DNA from: Colimorpha sp045222795 | GTDB taxonomy: Bacteria; Bacteroidota; Bacteroidia; Bacteroidales; P3 | Direction: 5' to 3' | Assembly: GCA_045222795.1 (NCBI GenBank) | Contig: JBGUZF010000060.1 | Coordinates: 1-64,000, forward strand | Length of the DNA: 64,000 nucleotides | Shown here: one piece after another, positions 56,427 to 64,000 of the stretch | How the letters are laid out: each line of letters begins with the position of its first letter | Numbering within the stretch: the stretch's first letter is position 1 | Notes under the pieces: generated by a model | Database searches by the model: none | What the model saw: the letters and a program-made list of their open reading frames with translations, nothing else | What the model was told of the DNA's origin: nothing | Program-made: the position numbers and the translations under genes

Positions 56427-57631
56427 CGCTTTATTATTTCCTCGTAAAACTTGATTAGTCGCTGCGAGAGCACCCTCTCGTCGTATTCCGCGGCCACCAA
56501 CTGGACTGCGGCCTCTCCCACCCTGCGGCAGAGGTCGCAGTCGGCCGCCAGGCGACTTATCTGACGGGCAAACTGTTCGGGTGTGTCGGCAATAAGGAGG
56601 TTCTCGCCGTCGGTATAGTTGATGCCTTGGGCCCCGGTGGTGGTGGTCACCACGGCTTTGCCCATCGACATAGCCTCGATTATCTTCACACGGATGCCAC
56701 TGCCACTGAGCAAAGGTACCACGTTGACCTGTTTGTCGGCAATGAACTGGCGTGCATCGGGCACCTCGCCGACGATGGTGACGCCCTCTATCTGCGCCTT
56801 CAGCCACCGCTCAGGCATCTTGCGACCGGCTAGGTAAAGCTGCGCCTGCGGCACCTCGCGGTGCACCACGGGCCACACCTCCTCCAACAGCCACCGCACG
56901 CCTTCCTGGTTAGGCATCCAGTCCATGGCACCGAGGTGGTAGAGTCTGAGTGGAAGAGTGGAAGAGTGGAAGAGTGGAAGAGTGGAAGTATCTGTTGTAA
57001 TCCCGAAGGGGACCACAGTCACAGGACGGCGGCAGCCGTTGGCGCGGAACCAATCGGCGTCGCACTGCGTGATGCACACCACGCCGTCGTAGTCGTTGAC
57101 ATGCTCCACCTCATAGGAGCGCAATGTGAGGGCCAGATGTTTCAAGTACCAGCGCTTCAAGCCGTGGCGTGTGCTCTGCGCCACGCTACGCCAGATGAGG
57201 TTCTCCACGTTGTGGGCGCGGAGGATGACTTTGGCATTGGAAAGGCGGCGTATCAGCGGCACATAAGGGGTAAGGAAGATACTCTCCAAATGCACCACGT
57301 CGAACTCTTCCTGTTGCAGAACCTTTTTCAGTTTGTTGGTGAAGTTGATACTTACGTAACGCTCCACGTGGTACGACTCGCCGCAGAACATGGCCGCGGC
57401 GGCCTGCAGAGGTTTAACCCTCAGGTCAACATACACCGACTCGATGCCAGTGGCCTCGCGATAAGCCTCGGGCAGCAGGTCAGCCTGAAGGGGGTGCTTG
57501 TCGGTCTCTACCGTCAGCACCTTCACCTCACAGCCCTCGCGCAGCAGTCCCTGTGTGACGCTGTCCATAGCCATCGTGCCGCCGTCGACCGGCGGGTACG
57601 GGGGCTTGATGCAGAGCTGGAGAACCTTCAA
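56423..57631 (-). CDS. Glycosyltransferase family 4 protein with TTG start and a repeat insert
   Basis: 402 residues. GT-B fold: an N-terminal acceptor domain (PPYPPVDGGTMAMDSVTQGL) and a C-terminal donor domain with GTMAM-like and PLLSGSGIRVKIIEAMSMGK, the nucleotide-sugar site with the E..x7..E motif. Likely transfers a sugar to a surface glycan or lipid carrier. The only plausible start is TTG at 57629-57631 since an in-frame TAA lies 3 codons upstream within a repeat array. Residues about 215-228 (STLPLFHSSTLPL) are encoded by five 8-bp units and interrupt the linker before LYHLGAMDWMPN. The frame is intact. Confidence 0.88.
   Translation of the reverse strand: MKVLQLCIKPPYPPVDGGTMAMDSVTQGLLREGCEVKVLTVETDKHPLQADLLPEAYREATGIESVYVDLRVKPLQAAAAMFCGESYHVERYVSINFTNKLKKVLQQEEFDVVHLESIFLTPYVPLIRRLSNAKVILRAHNVENLIWRSVAQSTRHGLKRWYLKHLALTLRSYEVEHVNDYDGVVCITQCDADWFRANGCRRPVTVVPFGITTDTSTLPLFHSSTLPLRLYHLGAMDWMPNQEGVRWLLEEVWPVVHREVPQAQLYLAGRKMPERWLKAQIEGVTIVGEVPDARQFIADKQVNVVPLLSGSGIRVKIIEAMSMGKAVVTTTTGAQGINYTDGENLLIADTPEQFARQISRLAADCDLCRRVGEAAVQLVAAEYDERVLSQRLIKFYEEIIKR
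56948..56987 (+). repeat. 8-bp tandem array inside the glycosyltransferase gene
   Basis: Five exact copies of GAGTGGAA run from 56948 to 56987, inside the coding region. Exact copies suggest recent origin or continued homogenisation. Confidence 0.92.
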
Positions 57632-57635
57632 TTCA

Positions 57636-57661
57636 GTTAGGAGTTAGAAATTAGGAGTTAT
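57636..57661 (+). repeat. 7-bp tandem array at the glycosyltransferase start
   Basis: GTTAGGA, GTTAGAA, ATTAGGA and a partial unit fill the spacer between the yitT stop (57658-57660) and the TTG start of the glycosyltransferase. Confidence 0.85.
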
Positions 57662-58611
57662 TCCTTCGGGAGGGCTTTGAAGCCGTAACCGAGGATTTCG
57701 CTGCTCTCCATGATGTTGACGAAGGCCTTGGGGTCGAGACGATGCAGGTTGCTCTTGAGTTTCACCATGTCGGCACGGTCGAGGGTGACGTAGATCATCT
57801 TGCGCTCGTTGCCCTGATAGAGACCTGTGCCCACCAGCAGGGTGCCACCACGCTCGAGGTCGTTGAGGATGTAATCGCGCACAGCTTCCAGTTCGTCGGT
57901 GACGATGAACATTGTCTTGTAGCTCTTCATGCCGTCGACCACGAGGTCGATAATCTTGCTCTCGATGTAGATAAGCAGGATGGAGTAGATTGGCAGGCGG
58001 ATGTCGCCAATGATGAGGGTGGTGAGCGAGATGATGCTGTCGACGATAAGCACCAAGGTGCCAAGGCTAATCTTGGTGTACTTGTGGATTATCATGGAGA
58101 TGATATCCGAGCCGCCACTGGTGGCGCCGGCACGGAAGATGACGCCGATAGCCACACCGTAAATTAGGCCTGCCACAATGGTGTTGAGAATCATGTCGGG
58201 CATGAACCACACCTCGGCGCCGTCGCGCATGAACGAGAGGGCGGTATGGGCGGGAGCGTCCATGAAGTCACCGTCGTGGATAAGCGGAGCATAGCCCCAC
58301 GTGGTCTCCATGATGAAGGTGAACACCGGTATCAGGATGACCGAGATGATGGTCTTAAGACCGAACTTGGGACCCAGGATGATGGTGCCGATGATGAGCA
58401 GCGGGATGTCCATGCAAATGCCAGCCACCGAAATCTTCCACCCGAAAAGGGCATTGAAGACGTTGGCAAGACCGTAGACACCGCCGGGGGCCAGGTGGTA
58501 GGGATTGACAAACATTACGTCGCCTACGGCGAACAAGGCACTGCCAATAACCAGCAGGCAGTAGGACCATACTTCCTTTTTCCAATCTCTTTTTACAATA
58601 GTCTCTGTCAT
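57658..58611 (-). CDS. YitT-family membrane protein (DUF161 plus DUF2179)
   Basis: 317 residues from the ATG at 58609-58611; an ATG 12 codons upstream is possible but less likely (MTETIVKRDWKKEVWSYCLL is the family-like start). Five to six membrane segments, with the family repeat motif (NPYHLAPGGVYGLANVFNAL and GVIFRAGATSGGSDIISMII) and a cytoplasmic C-terminal DUF2179 domain (about 235-317, KTMFIVTDELEAVRDYIL, MIYVTLDRADMVKLKSNLHR). Proposed to be a transporter or channel; substrate unknown. The glycosyltransferase operon follows after a repeat-filled spacer. Confidence 0.9.
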   Translation of the reverse strand: MTETIVKRDWKKEVWSYCLLVIGSALFAVGDVMFVNPYHLAPGGVYGLANVFNALFGWKISVAGICMDIPLLIIGTIILGPKFGLKTIISVILIPVFTFIMETTWGYAPLIHDGDFMDAPAHTALSFMRDGAEVWFMPDMILNTIVAGLIYGVAIGVIFRAGATSGGSDIISMIIHKYTKISLGTLVLIVDSIISLTTLIIGDIRLPIYSILLIYIESKIIDLVVDGMKSYKTMFIVTDELEAVRDYILNDLERGGTLLVGTGLYQGNERKMIYVTLDRADMVKLKSNLHRLDPKAFVNIMESSEILGYGFKALPKE

Positions 58612-58664
58612 ATTAGGTTGATATTTAATACATAATAGTTTATCCACACTATGGGATAGAAATG

Positions 58665-58672
58665 CAAATATA
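58665..58672 (-). promoter_or_regulatory. -7 box for yitT
   Basis: TATATTTG on the reverse strand lies about 54 bp before the ATG at 58611. A second TATATTTG lies at 58685-58692 with a TTTG 23 bp upstream of it (58716-58719). Either or both may be used. Confidence 0.5.
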
Positions 58673-58747
58673 CATATTTTTTTTCAAATATATAAAAAGT
58701 GTTTGCAACTCGACGCAAATGCCCGCTGTTTTTCAACCGTTTACCAC

Positions 58748-58806
58748 TTGTTCTTCGGTTGTTCTTCGGTGGACCATCGAAGAAATACCGAAGAAATACC
58801 GAAGAA
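58748..58806. repeat. Hairpin array of 11-bp units between tRNA-Gly and yitT
   Basis: Two copies of TTGTTCTTCGG on the left (58748-58769), a 10-nt centre, then AAGAAATACCG twice on the right (58780-58801). The arms pair imperfectly through GAAGAA/TTCTTC and CGG/CCG. The right arm runs into the A-rich stretch of the tRNA terminator. Confidence 0.82.
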
Positions 58807-58814
58807 AAAAGAAA

Positions 58815-58844
58815 CCCATAGACTACCTTGCAGTCACCTATGGG
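58815..58844 (-). terminator. Terminator of tRNA-Gly
   Basis: CCCATAG (58815-58821) pairs with CTATGGG (58838-58844), with an inner GACT/AGTC stem. On the reverse strand TTTCTTTTTTC follows. It lies 10 bp after the tRNA 3' end. Confidence 0.8.
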
Positions 58845-58854
58845 CATAAAAAGG

Positions 58855-58927
58855 AGCGATAGACGGGGTTCGAACCCGCGACCTGCGGCTTGGGAAGCCG
58901 CCGCTCTGCCAACTGAGCTACTATCGC
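58855..58927 (-). tRNA. tRNA-Gly(CCC)
   Basis: On the reverse strand a full cloverleaf: acceptor GCGATAG/CTATCGC, D arm GCTC AGTTGGCA GAGC, anticodon stem GCGGC/GCCGC with loop TTCCCAA (anticodon CCC), T arm with GTTCGAAC. The 3' CCA is not encoded. The CCC anticodon reads only GGG, so another glycine tRNA must exist elsewhere. Confidence 0.95.
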
Positions 58928-58982
58928 AAAAGCACACCTATAAACGCCACCCGTGGCGCTTTATTGTATGTGATGCTATTTT

Positions 58983-60161
58983 TCAGGCAAAATATTCGTA
59001 CTGGCCGTTCTCACTTTTGACAGTGACCTGTGCCTTGGGTCCTTCCTCGACGCGACCCACGATGCGGGCGTCGACATTGAAGGAGCGGGCGATGTCGATG
59101 ATACCTGCGGCGGTCTGCTCGTCGGTGTAGAGCTCCATGCGGTGACCCATATTGAACACCTTGTACATCTCCTGCCAGTCGGTGCCGCTTTCGTCGTGAA
59201 TCATGCGGAACAGCGGCGGCACGGGGAAGAGATTGTCCTTGACCACATGCAGCGGACAGCCGCCGATAAAGTGTAGCACCTTGGTCTGCGCGCCACCGGA
59301 GCAGTGTATCATGCCGTCAATCTTGGGGCGGTATTCGTCGAGCACCTTGCGGATGATGGGCGCATAGGTTCTTGTTGGCGAGAGCACCATGTGGCCTGCG
59401 TCGACGCCGGGCACCTCGGTGGGGTCGGTGAGGAGTTTGGAGCCGCAGAAGACCACGCTGTCGGGCAGGTTCTTGTCGTAGCACATAGGATACTTCTCGG
59501 CGTAGACGTGCGAGAAAACGTCGTGGCGGGCGGAGGTGAGGCCATTCGAGCCCATGCCTCCGTTGTAGGAAGTCTCATAAGAGGCTTGGCCGAAGGAGGC
59601 AAGACCCACTATGACATTGCCGGCCTTGATGCGGGCATTGTCGACCACGTCGGCACGACGCATACGGGCGGTGACGGTACTGTCGACGATGATGGTACGC
59701 ACGAGATCGCCCACGTCAGCGGTCTCGCCACCGGTGAGGACGATGTCGATGCCCATGTCGCGCATCGTCTGGCAGAACCCCTCGGTGCCGTTGATGACGG
59801 CCGAGATGACCTCGCCTGGCACCAGCTGCTTGTTGCGGCCAATGGTGGAGGAAAGGAGGATGTGGTCGAGGGCGCCGACGCAGAGCAGGTCGTCGGTGTT
59901 CATCACTATGGCGTCGACGGCGATGCCTTTCCAGACGCTGATGTCGCCGGTCTCGCGCCAATACATGTAGGCGAGGCTCGACTTTGTGCCTGCGCCGTCG
60001 GCATGCATGATGTTGCAATACTGCGGGTCGCCACCCAAAAGGTCGGGAATTATCTTGCAGAATGCGTTAGGATAAAGACCTTTGTCGATATTCTTGATGG
60101 CGTTGTGCACATCCTCTTTGGTGGCGGAAACACCGCGCTGGTTGTATTTGTCCATAGTCAT
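58983..60161 (-). CDS. purM: Phosphoribosylformylglycinamidine cyclo-ligase-like protein
   Basis: 392 residues. PurM makes aminoimidazole ribotide in purine synthesis. The fold is recognisable through MHADGAGTKSSLAYMYW, the metal/nucleotide stretch VDAIVMNTDDLLCVGA, VLTGGETADVGDLV and the C-terminal YKVFNMGHRMEL...GRVEEG. It is longer than the 345-residue enterobacterial enzyme and belongs to the Bacteroidota form. The start may be the first ATG or the one two codons later. A strong promoter precedes it. Confidence 0.9.
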   Translation of the reverse strand: MTMDKYNQRGVSATKEDVHNAIKNIDKGLYPNAFCKIIPDLLGGDPQYCNIMHADGAGTKSSLAYMYWRETGDISVWKGIAVDAIVMNTDDLLCVGALDHILLSSTIGRNKQLVPGEVISAVINGTEGFCQTMRDMGIDIVLTGGETADVGDLVRTIIVDSTVTARMRRADVVDNARIKAGNVIVGLASFGQASYETSYNGGMGSNGLTSARHDVFSHVYAEKYPMCYDKNLPDSVVFCGSKLLTDPTEVPGVDAGHMVLSPTRTYAPIIRKVLDEYRPKIDGMIHCSGGAQTKVLHFIGGCPLHVVKDNLFPVPPLFRMIHDESGTDWQEMYKVFNMGHRMELYTDEQTAAGIIDIARSFNVDARIVGRVEEGPKAQVTVKSENGQYEYFA

Positions 60162-60186
60162 GTTGTTCGGTGTATGAAATCGGGTG

Positions 60187-60217
60187 CAAAATTACGAACT
60201 TTTAATGGATTGGCAAA
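60187..60217 (-). promoter_or_regulatory. Bacteroidota-type promoter of purM
   Basis: Reverse strand: -33 TTTG (60214-60217), 19-bp spacer, -7 TAATTTTG (60187-60194). The start would be near 60180, about 20 nt before the ATG. Confidence 0.75.
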
Positions 60218-60228
60218 AATAATTTACC

Positions 60229-60255
60229 TTGGTATGAAAATAATACGTATATTTG
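60229..60255 (+). promoter_or_regulatory. Promoter of the lipoprotein gene at 60324
   Basis: -33-like TTG (60229-60231), 16-bp spacer, -7 TATATTTG (60248-60255). The spacing is slightly short. It diverges from the purM promoter, the two sharing about 70 bp. Confidence 0.55.
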
Positions 60256-60323
60256 CAAAATACCAACCACAGGCACTTTACATCCAAAAGAATAACAATC
60301 AATAAATTAAACAATAAAAAGTT

Positions 60324-61112
60324 ATGAAGAAAACATTATTCATCATTGTCGCTGCAGTACTCTGCATGCCTATGTTCACTTCGTGCGACCTCAGCGATAT
60401 TATTGACTCCGGCGCCCTCGGCACCATCACCCTCACCACCAGCCAGACCGCCAATGGCGACCAACTCTATGCCGACGACAGCACCATCACCTTCAAGTCG
60501 GGTCTTTGCAACATCAACAACCGCGACATCCACATCGACATCGACACCCTCGACGTGGACTACGACACCACCCTGATGAATTTCAGTGCCGGCACCATCA
60601 TCCTCGGCGTCAACGGTGTGGACGTCATGGAGAACACCGCCAACATCGACTGGCCCCTGTTCGGCATGAACCTGCGCGACACCACTGTGGGAACATATTA
60701 TTTCTTCCTGCCGGTTCAGACTTTCGCCTTCTTGAACTTTATCGACACCACCAGCATCAACAGCCTCGTTGCCACAGGTCTCACCTTCCAGAGATTCCCC
60801 TTCAACCTCTTCGCCGTGGCTGCCGACAAGGACCACTTCTACATCGGTTATAGCGGTTCTGTGAACGTCACTACCTTCGGCAGCGAAGGTAGCATGGTGG
60901 AAGGCACCTTCAACAACGTGAAGGCCTACTATGTCACCACTGACAAACTCCGCGAGATGATTGCCCTCGGTGCCGCGGAATGGAACAACCGCACCCTCGC
61001 CAGCGAGCTGCCCACCATCACCTTCAACGGCAGCTTCAACAGCCGCCGCGTCAACATGACATCGGCTATCAACCGCCTCAACGAGATGGACGAAGTAGAG
61101 GTTACCAAATAA
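60324..61112 (+). CDS. Lipoprotein, unknown function
   Basis: 262 residues with a lipoprotein signal (MKKTLFIIVAAVLCMPMFTS, lipidated Cys in the following CDL). The mature part is rich in Thr, Asn and Asp with regular beta-strand patterns (STITFKSGLCNINNRDIHID, NFSAGTIILGVNGVDVM) and no family I recognise. It is monocistronic, with its own promoter and a shared strong terminator. Probably anchored in the outer membrane. Confidence 0.8.
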   Translation: MKKTLFIIVAAVLCMPMFTSCDLSDIIDSGALGTITLTTSQTANGDQLYADDSTITFKSGLCNINNRDIHIDIDTLDVDYDTTLMNFSAGTIILGVNGVDVMENTANIDWPLFGMNLRDTTVGTYYFFLPVQTFAFLNFIDTTSINSLVATGLTFQRFPFNLFAVAADKDHFYIGYSGSVNVTTFGSEGSMVEGTFNNVKAYYVTTDKLREMIALGAAEWNNRTLASELPTITFNGSFNSRRVNMTSAINRLNEMDEVEVTK

Positions 61113-61132
61113 CCTTTTACAATAGAAATAAG

Positions 61133-61158
61133 AAAGCCGGACTGAGGAGTCCGGCTTT
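61133..61158. terminator. Bidirectional terminator between lipoprotein and type IX cargo genes
   Basis: AAAGCCGGACT pairs perfectly with AGTCCGGCTTT over 11 bp with a GAGG loop. T-rich sequence follows on the plus strand. It serves the plus-strand lipoprotein gene and the minus-strand gene ending at 61166. Confidence 0.92.
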
Positions 61159-61165
61159 TCTTGTT

Positions 61166-62857
61166 TTATTGCTTTACTATCCGACGTATTGCTTCGCCAC
61201 ACCGCAGCAGATAGACACCTGCCGGCAGAGCCTTGATGTCAAACACGACAGGGCCTTCGGCTGCCATAAGTTCGCGACCGCTGATGTCGCTAAGCGTAAC
61301 ACGTCCTTCGGCCTCGACGGTCAACTTATCGGTGGTCGGATTGGGATAGACGGCAACCGATGGAATGCCGTGGTCGTCGATACCTCCGTGTACATGGAAT
61401 ATGGCAGTGAACGTAGTGTCGGAGGTCACAATAAATGTACGCGGGTTGTCCACTACATAGTCGTTCCACCACCCAAAAACGTACATTCCAATTGGCATAG
61501 CCTCTATGGTCGCCACACTACCCGCTACATACCTGCCACTTCCCGTCACAGACCCCCAAGTGCTGTCATTGCACAGCACGGTGACGGTATACCACACGGT
61601 GTCGTCGCCTCCAATGCTGTCGGCCTCAAAAAGAGCCGTGATGGTCATATCTGAAACCACGGTGACAGTCAGCGGGTTGTCAGTAACGATATTCGCATAG
61701 CCAGGTTCTATGCTCCAGCCGGCAAAATGGTAGCCCTCATAGGCAGTGGCGGTCGCGGTGAAGGCGTCGGCACTGTCGACGAGAATTTCACCGGCAGGAT
61801 TCACACTACCTTTAGTCGCATCGCAGGTCACGGTGACGGTGTAGCGCACAGTGTCGGCAACAGGGTCGGGAGTAGCGGGCATCGGAGCGCTGAGGTTTAC
61901 ATGGTACACCTTGATGGTGACGCCGTCCTCAGCGGTAATGGTGACGGTCACCTGCGCCGTGCTGTCGGTGAGACGGCTGGTGGTGATGACAGGCGTAGCA
62001 TCGGCGGCCTGCGTCTGCACAGCGACCACGGCGGCAGAGAGGGCAGCGGTGTCGGCAAGGGTCACGTCGTAGTCGAACACACCCATGCTGAAGCCGTCGA
62101 CGGTGGTGCCGTTGAGGGTCAGGTTGGTAAGCCAGGCGCTATAGATGAACTCGATGTCGTCGATGGAGAGCGAGTCGTTGGCACTACCACTACCGGCAAC
62201 ACCATTGGTGGTCAAGTTTATAAGAATGTAGTTGGCCGTGGAGATGCCACCATAGGTGAACGGCACCTTTACCTGCTGCCACTGCATAGTGGAAGACGAC
62301 GAAGTGGTGCGAGTGAAGTTTGCCACAGCCGTGCCGCAATACAAAGCGGGATTGTTCTCGTGGTTAGGCGACTGGAAATTGGTGTTACCATGAATAATGG
62401 CTTTCACCTGCCCCTGCGAGCTGGTGCTGGCGGCATAGAAGCTTACCCACACATACATCGAGTCAGGCGTGCCGGTGAAAGGCTGGCTGTGGTCGCTGTT
62501 GCTCGTCTGGGTGTAGTTGTAGTTATTTGAACTCGATGCAGACATACCACCTGCATGGATACGTCCCGTGGTCATGTTGCCATTTGCAACGATGCCAATA
62601 ATCGATGTCGCGTAGATTGTCAAATAGCTGCTGCCCGAGGTACCTGGACGGCCACCGTTGCGGTGGTAGTGGTGCGGTGTAGATGCCATAGAAGCGTATG
62701 TGCCATCCGCCGTAGCGAACGAGCTCCAATGCGTAGGTTCTGCGGTAATCGACGTGCCGTCCCACTGTTCGAAGCCCGGATTAGGCAGCTGGTACTGCGC
62801 ATGAGCCTCAAAAGCAGCCATCAGCATGACCGCAACAAATAGTAGTGTTTTTCTCAT
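61166..62857 (-). CDS. Type IX-secreted protein with PCMD-like and InlB-B-like domains
   Basis: 563 residues with a signal peptide (MRKTLLFVAVMLMAAFEAHA). The N-terminal part (LPNPGFEQWDGTSITAEPTH, to about 240) resembles the putative carbohydrate metabolism (PCMD) beta-sandwich. A Calx-like/cadherin-like strand region follows, then two divergent InlB B-repeats (TATAYEGYHFAGWSIEPGY and the later VFGWWNDYVV), and a C-terminal sorting domain (VAVYPNPTTDKLTVEAEGRV, ending in RRIVKQ). It should leave the cell through SprA. It may bind a glycan, but that is only by fold resemblance. Confidence 0.85.
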   Translation of the reverse strand: MRKTLLFVAVMLMAAFEAHAQYQLPNPGFEQWDGTSITAEPTHWSSFATADGTYASMASTPHHYHRNGGRPGTSGSSYLTIYATSIIGIVANGNMTTGRIHAGGMSASSSNNYNYTQTSNSDHSQPFTGTPDSMYVWVSFYAASTSSQGQVKAIIHGNTNFQSPNHENNPALYCGTAVANFTRTTSSSSTMQWQQVKVPFTYGGISTANYILINLTTNGVAGSGSANDSLSIDDIEFIYSAWLTNLTLNGTTVDGFSMGVFDYDVTLADTAALSAAVVAVQTQAADATPVITTSRLTDSTAQVTVTITAEDGVTIKVYHVNLSAPMPATPDPVADTVRYTVTVTCDATKGSVNPAGEILVDSADAFTATATAYEGYHFAGWSIEPGYANIVTDNPLTVTVVSDMTITALFEADSIGGDDTVWYTVTVLCNDSTWGSVTGSGRYVAGSVATIEAMPIGMYVFGWWNDYVVDNPRTFIVTSDTTFTAIFHVHGGIDDHGIPSVAVYPNPTTDKLTVEAEGRVTLSDISGRELMAAEGPVVFDIKALPAGVYLLRCGEAIRRIVKQ

Positions 62858-62923
62858 AAGCGTTGGTCTTTATACATTTTTGCACTATATAACGCATAGG
62901 CATCGATTATATTGTACAAAAAA

Positions 62924-62949
62924 AGGATGCCCCTTCCTCGGAGCATCCT
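62924..62949 (-). terminator. Terminator of pnp
   Basis: AGGATGC (62924-62930) pairs with GCATCCT (62943-62949), extended by GG/CC pairs inside. On the reverse strand a run of seven T follows. It lies 26 bp after the pnp stop. Confidence 0.88.
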
Positions 62950-62975
62950 CTTGGTTTAAATGTTTCGCTGTAGGA

Positions 62976-64000
62976 TTAGCGGCGGCGGCCTTCGCCGTTA
63001 CCGGAGCTGCGGCGTTCGCCACCATTGCCGCCTTCGCGACGACCATGGCCACCACGGTCTCCGTCTTTGCGGGGACCACGGTCACCACCCTCGCGGCGCG
63101 GACCGCGGGCGGGCTTTTCCTCCACATAGCCTTCGGGCTTGGGCAGGAGGGCCTTGCGGCTGAGCTTGATCTTGCCGTTCTTCTCGTCGAAGGCGATGAC
63201 CTTCACCTGGAACTCGTCGCCTTCCTTGATGAGGCCTTCCAGCGTGGCGGGGTGACCCCACTCGTACTCGCTGATGTGCATCAGACCTTCCTTGCCGGGC
63301 AGGAACTCCATGAAGGCTCCGAACTCGACAATCGAGACGACCTTGGCGTCGTACACGTCGCCCACCTCGGGCACCGTGCAGATATCCTTAATCCACTTAA
63401 GAGCAGCGGCGATATCCTCCTTGTTCTGCGAGGCAACGTCAACGATGCCAAACTCGCCCTCTTCTTCGATGTTGATGATGGTGTTGGTCTCGGCCTGAAT
63501 CTTCTGAATGACCTCGCCACCCTTGCCGATGACGGCACCGATGAAGTCTTTCGGAATCTTGATCTGCTCAATGCGGGGCACGAAGTCCTTGTAGTCGGCA
63601 CGGGGCTCGGGGATGGTCTCGAGGATCTTGCCGAGGATGTAGAGACGACCCTGACGGGCCTGCTCAAGAGCCTTGGCGAGAACATCGTAGCTGAGGCCGT
63701 CGACCTTGATATCCATCTGGCAGGCGGTGATACCGTCGCGGGTACCACAGACCTTGAAGTCCATGTCGCCGAGGTGGTCCTCGTCGCCGAGGATATCGCT
63801 CAGCACGGCCCACTTGTCACCTTTCGAAATGAGACCCATGGCGATACCGGCCACGGGCTTGCGCAGCTTGACGCCGGCATCCATCAGCGCCATGCAACCG
63901 GCGCAGACGGTAGCCATCGAGCTGGAACCGTTGGATTCAAGGATATCGGAGACTACACGGATGGTGTATGGACATTCCTCCTCAGTGGGAAGGACTTCCT
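62976..64000 (-). CDS. pnp: Polyribonucleotide nucleotidyltransferase, C-terminal part (5' end outside window)
   Basis: The last 341 codons are in the window; the frame is open to the right edge. PNPase degrades RNA phosphorolytically. Seen here: the end of the second RNase PH domain with the catalytic region (SSSMATVCAGCMALMDAGV, GDEDHLGDMDFKV), a KH domain with the GKGG loop (IPKDFIGAVIGKGGEVIQKI), an S1 domain (FGAFMEFLPGKEGLMHISEY) and a tail of about 45 residues rich in Arg, Gly and Glu (GGDRGPRKDGDRGGHGRREG). Such an RGG-like tail is common in Bacteroidota PNPases and may bind RNA or partner proteins. Confidence 0.95.
   Translation of the reverse strand, partial: EVLPTEEECPYTIRVVSDILESNGSSSMATVCAGCMALMDAGVKLRKPVAGIAMGLISKGDKWAVLSDILGDEDHLGDMDFKVCGTRDGITACQMDIKVDGLSYDVLAKALEQARQGRLYILGKILETIPEPRADYKDFVPRIEQIKIPKDFIGAVIGKGGEVIQKIQAETNTIINIEEEGEFGIVDVASQNKEDIAAALKWIKDICTVPEVGDVYDAKVVSIVEFGAFMEFLPGKEGLMHISEYEWGHPATLEGLIKEGDEFQVKVIAFDEKNGKIKLSRKALLPKPEGYVEEKPARGPRREGGDRGPRKDGDRGGHGRREGGNGGERRSSGNGEGRRR

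Noticed and set aside
56427..56807. N-terminal extension of the small secreted protein
   Set aside because: The extra 127 residues are a shadow of the glycosyltransferase gene; the signal peptide begins at 56426.
58608..58937. Open frame covering the tRNA region
   Set aside because: It runs through the tRNA and the hairpin array and has no plausible protein character.

Overview
The window is chromosomal DNA from a member of the Bacteroidota, most likely an uncultured gut or rumen type Bacteroidales. The reasons are the type IX secretion component SprA next to ruvA, two giant secreted FN3/anchor-type adhesins and a smaller protein with type IX C-terminal sorting tails, a TonB receptor/DUF4249 lipoprotein pair, lipoproteins with Bacteroidota-style lipoboxes, a TGS-nucleoside kinase, an M64 peptidase, and promoters of the Bacteroidota type (TTTG, about 19 bp, TAnnTTTG). 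I cannot name genus or species. There is no prophage, CRISPR array, rRNA operon or plasmid region. The only RNA gene I can support is one tRNA-Gly(CCC).

Layout. 1-6030: 5' part of a giant adhesin (minus strand, running off the left edge). 6141-11741: glnA, folK, a TonB receptor and its DUF4249 lipoprotein (minus). 11865-19826: a 2653-residue type IX-secreted adhesin (minus). 20411-23657: aminopeptidase P and nucleoside kinase (plus). 23786-40242: a long minus-strand gene train, M64 peptidase > beta-helix lipoprotein > ruvA > sprA > TPR protein > DedA protein > sufS > four-helix-bundle protein > recN > aroK. 40358-42369: tsaC/sua5-like, small membrane protein, panC (plus). 42495-46550: aroQ, an ECF sigma factor, its overlapping putative anti-sigma factor and three outer-membrane barrels (minus). 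46706-50574: BlaI-type repressor, BlaR1-like M56 sensor peptidase and a TonB-type outer-membrane protein (plus). 50638-58611: gdhA, a hydrolase, and yitT > glycosyltransferase > small secreted protein > OmpA/PD40 protein (minus). 58855-64000: tRNA-Gly, purM, a lipoprotein (plus), a type IX cargo protein and the 3' part of pnp.

How the genes fit together. Much of the window serves the cell envelope: SprA is the outer-membrane channel of type IX secretion, and three proteins here are visible or likely cargo. The sigma/anti-sigma and BlaI/M56 modules each sit directly upstream of outer-membrane proteins they may control. glnA and gdhA cover ammonia assimilation; aroK and aroQ belong to the shikimate pathway; folK and panC make folate and pantothenate.

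The most unusual feature is a dispersed population of short tandem-repeat arrays with units of 7-11 bp. They lie between genes and also inside conserved enzyme genes (folK twice, panC, a glycosyltransferase, recN) without breaking the frame. Several share a TTGTC edge next to TTAACTCC-like units. One pair of such arrays forms long inverted arms around an AT-rich four-helix-bundle (23S rRNA intervening-sequence protein family) gene inserted between sufS and recN, and a gene-less version of the same arms lies 2 kb away. A second set has 11-bp units (about one helical turn) arranged as long hairpins. I regard the arm-flanked four-helix-bundle cassette and its solo relatives as the best candidate for an undescribed element in this window.
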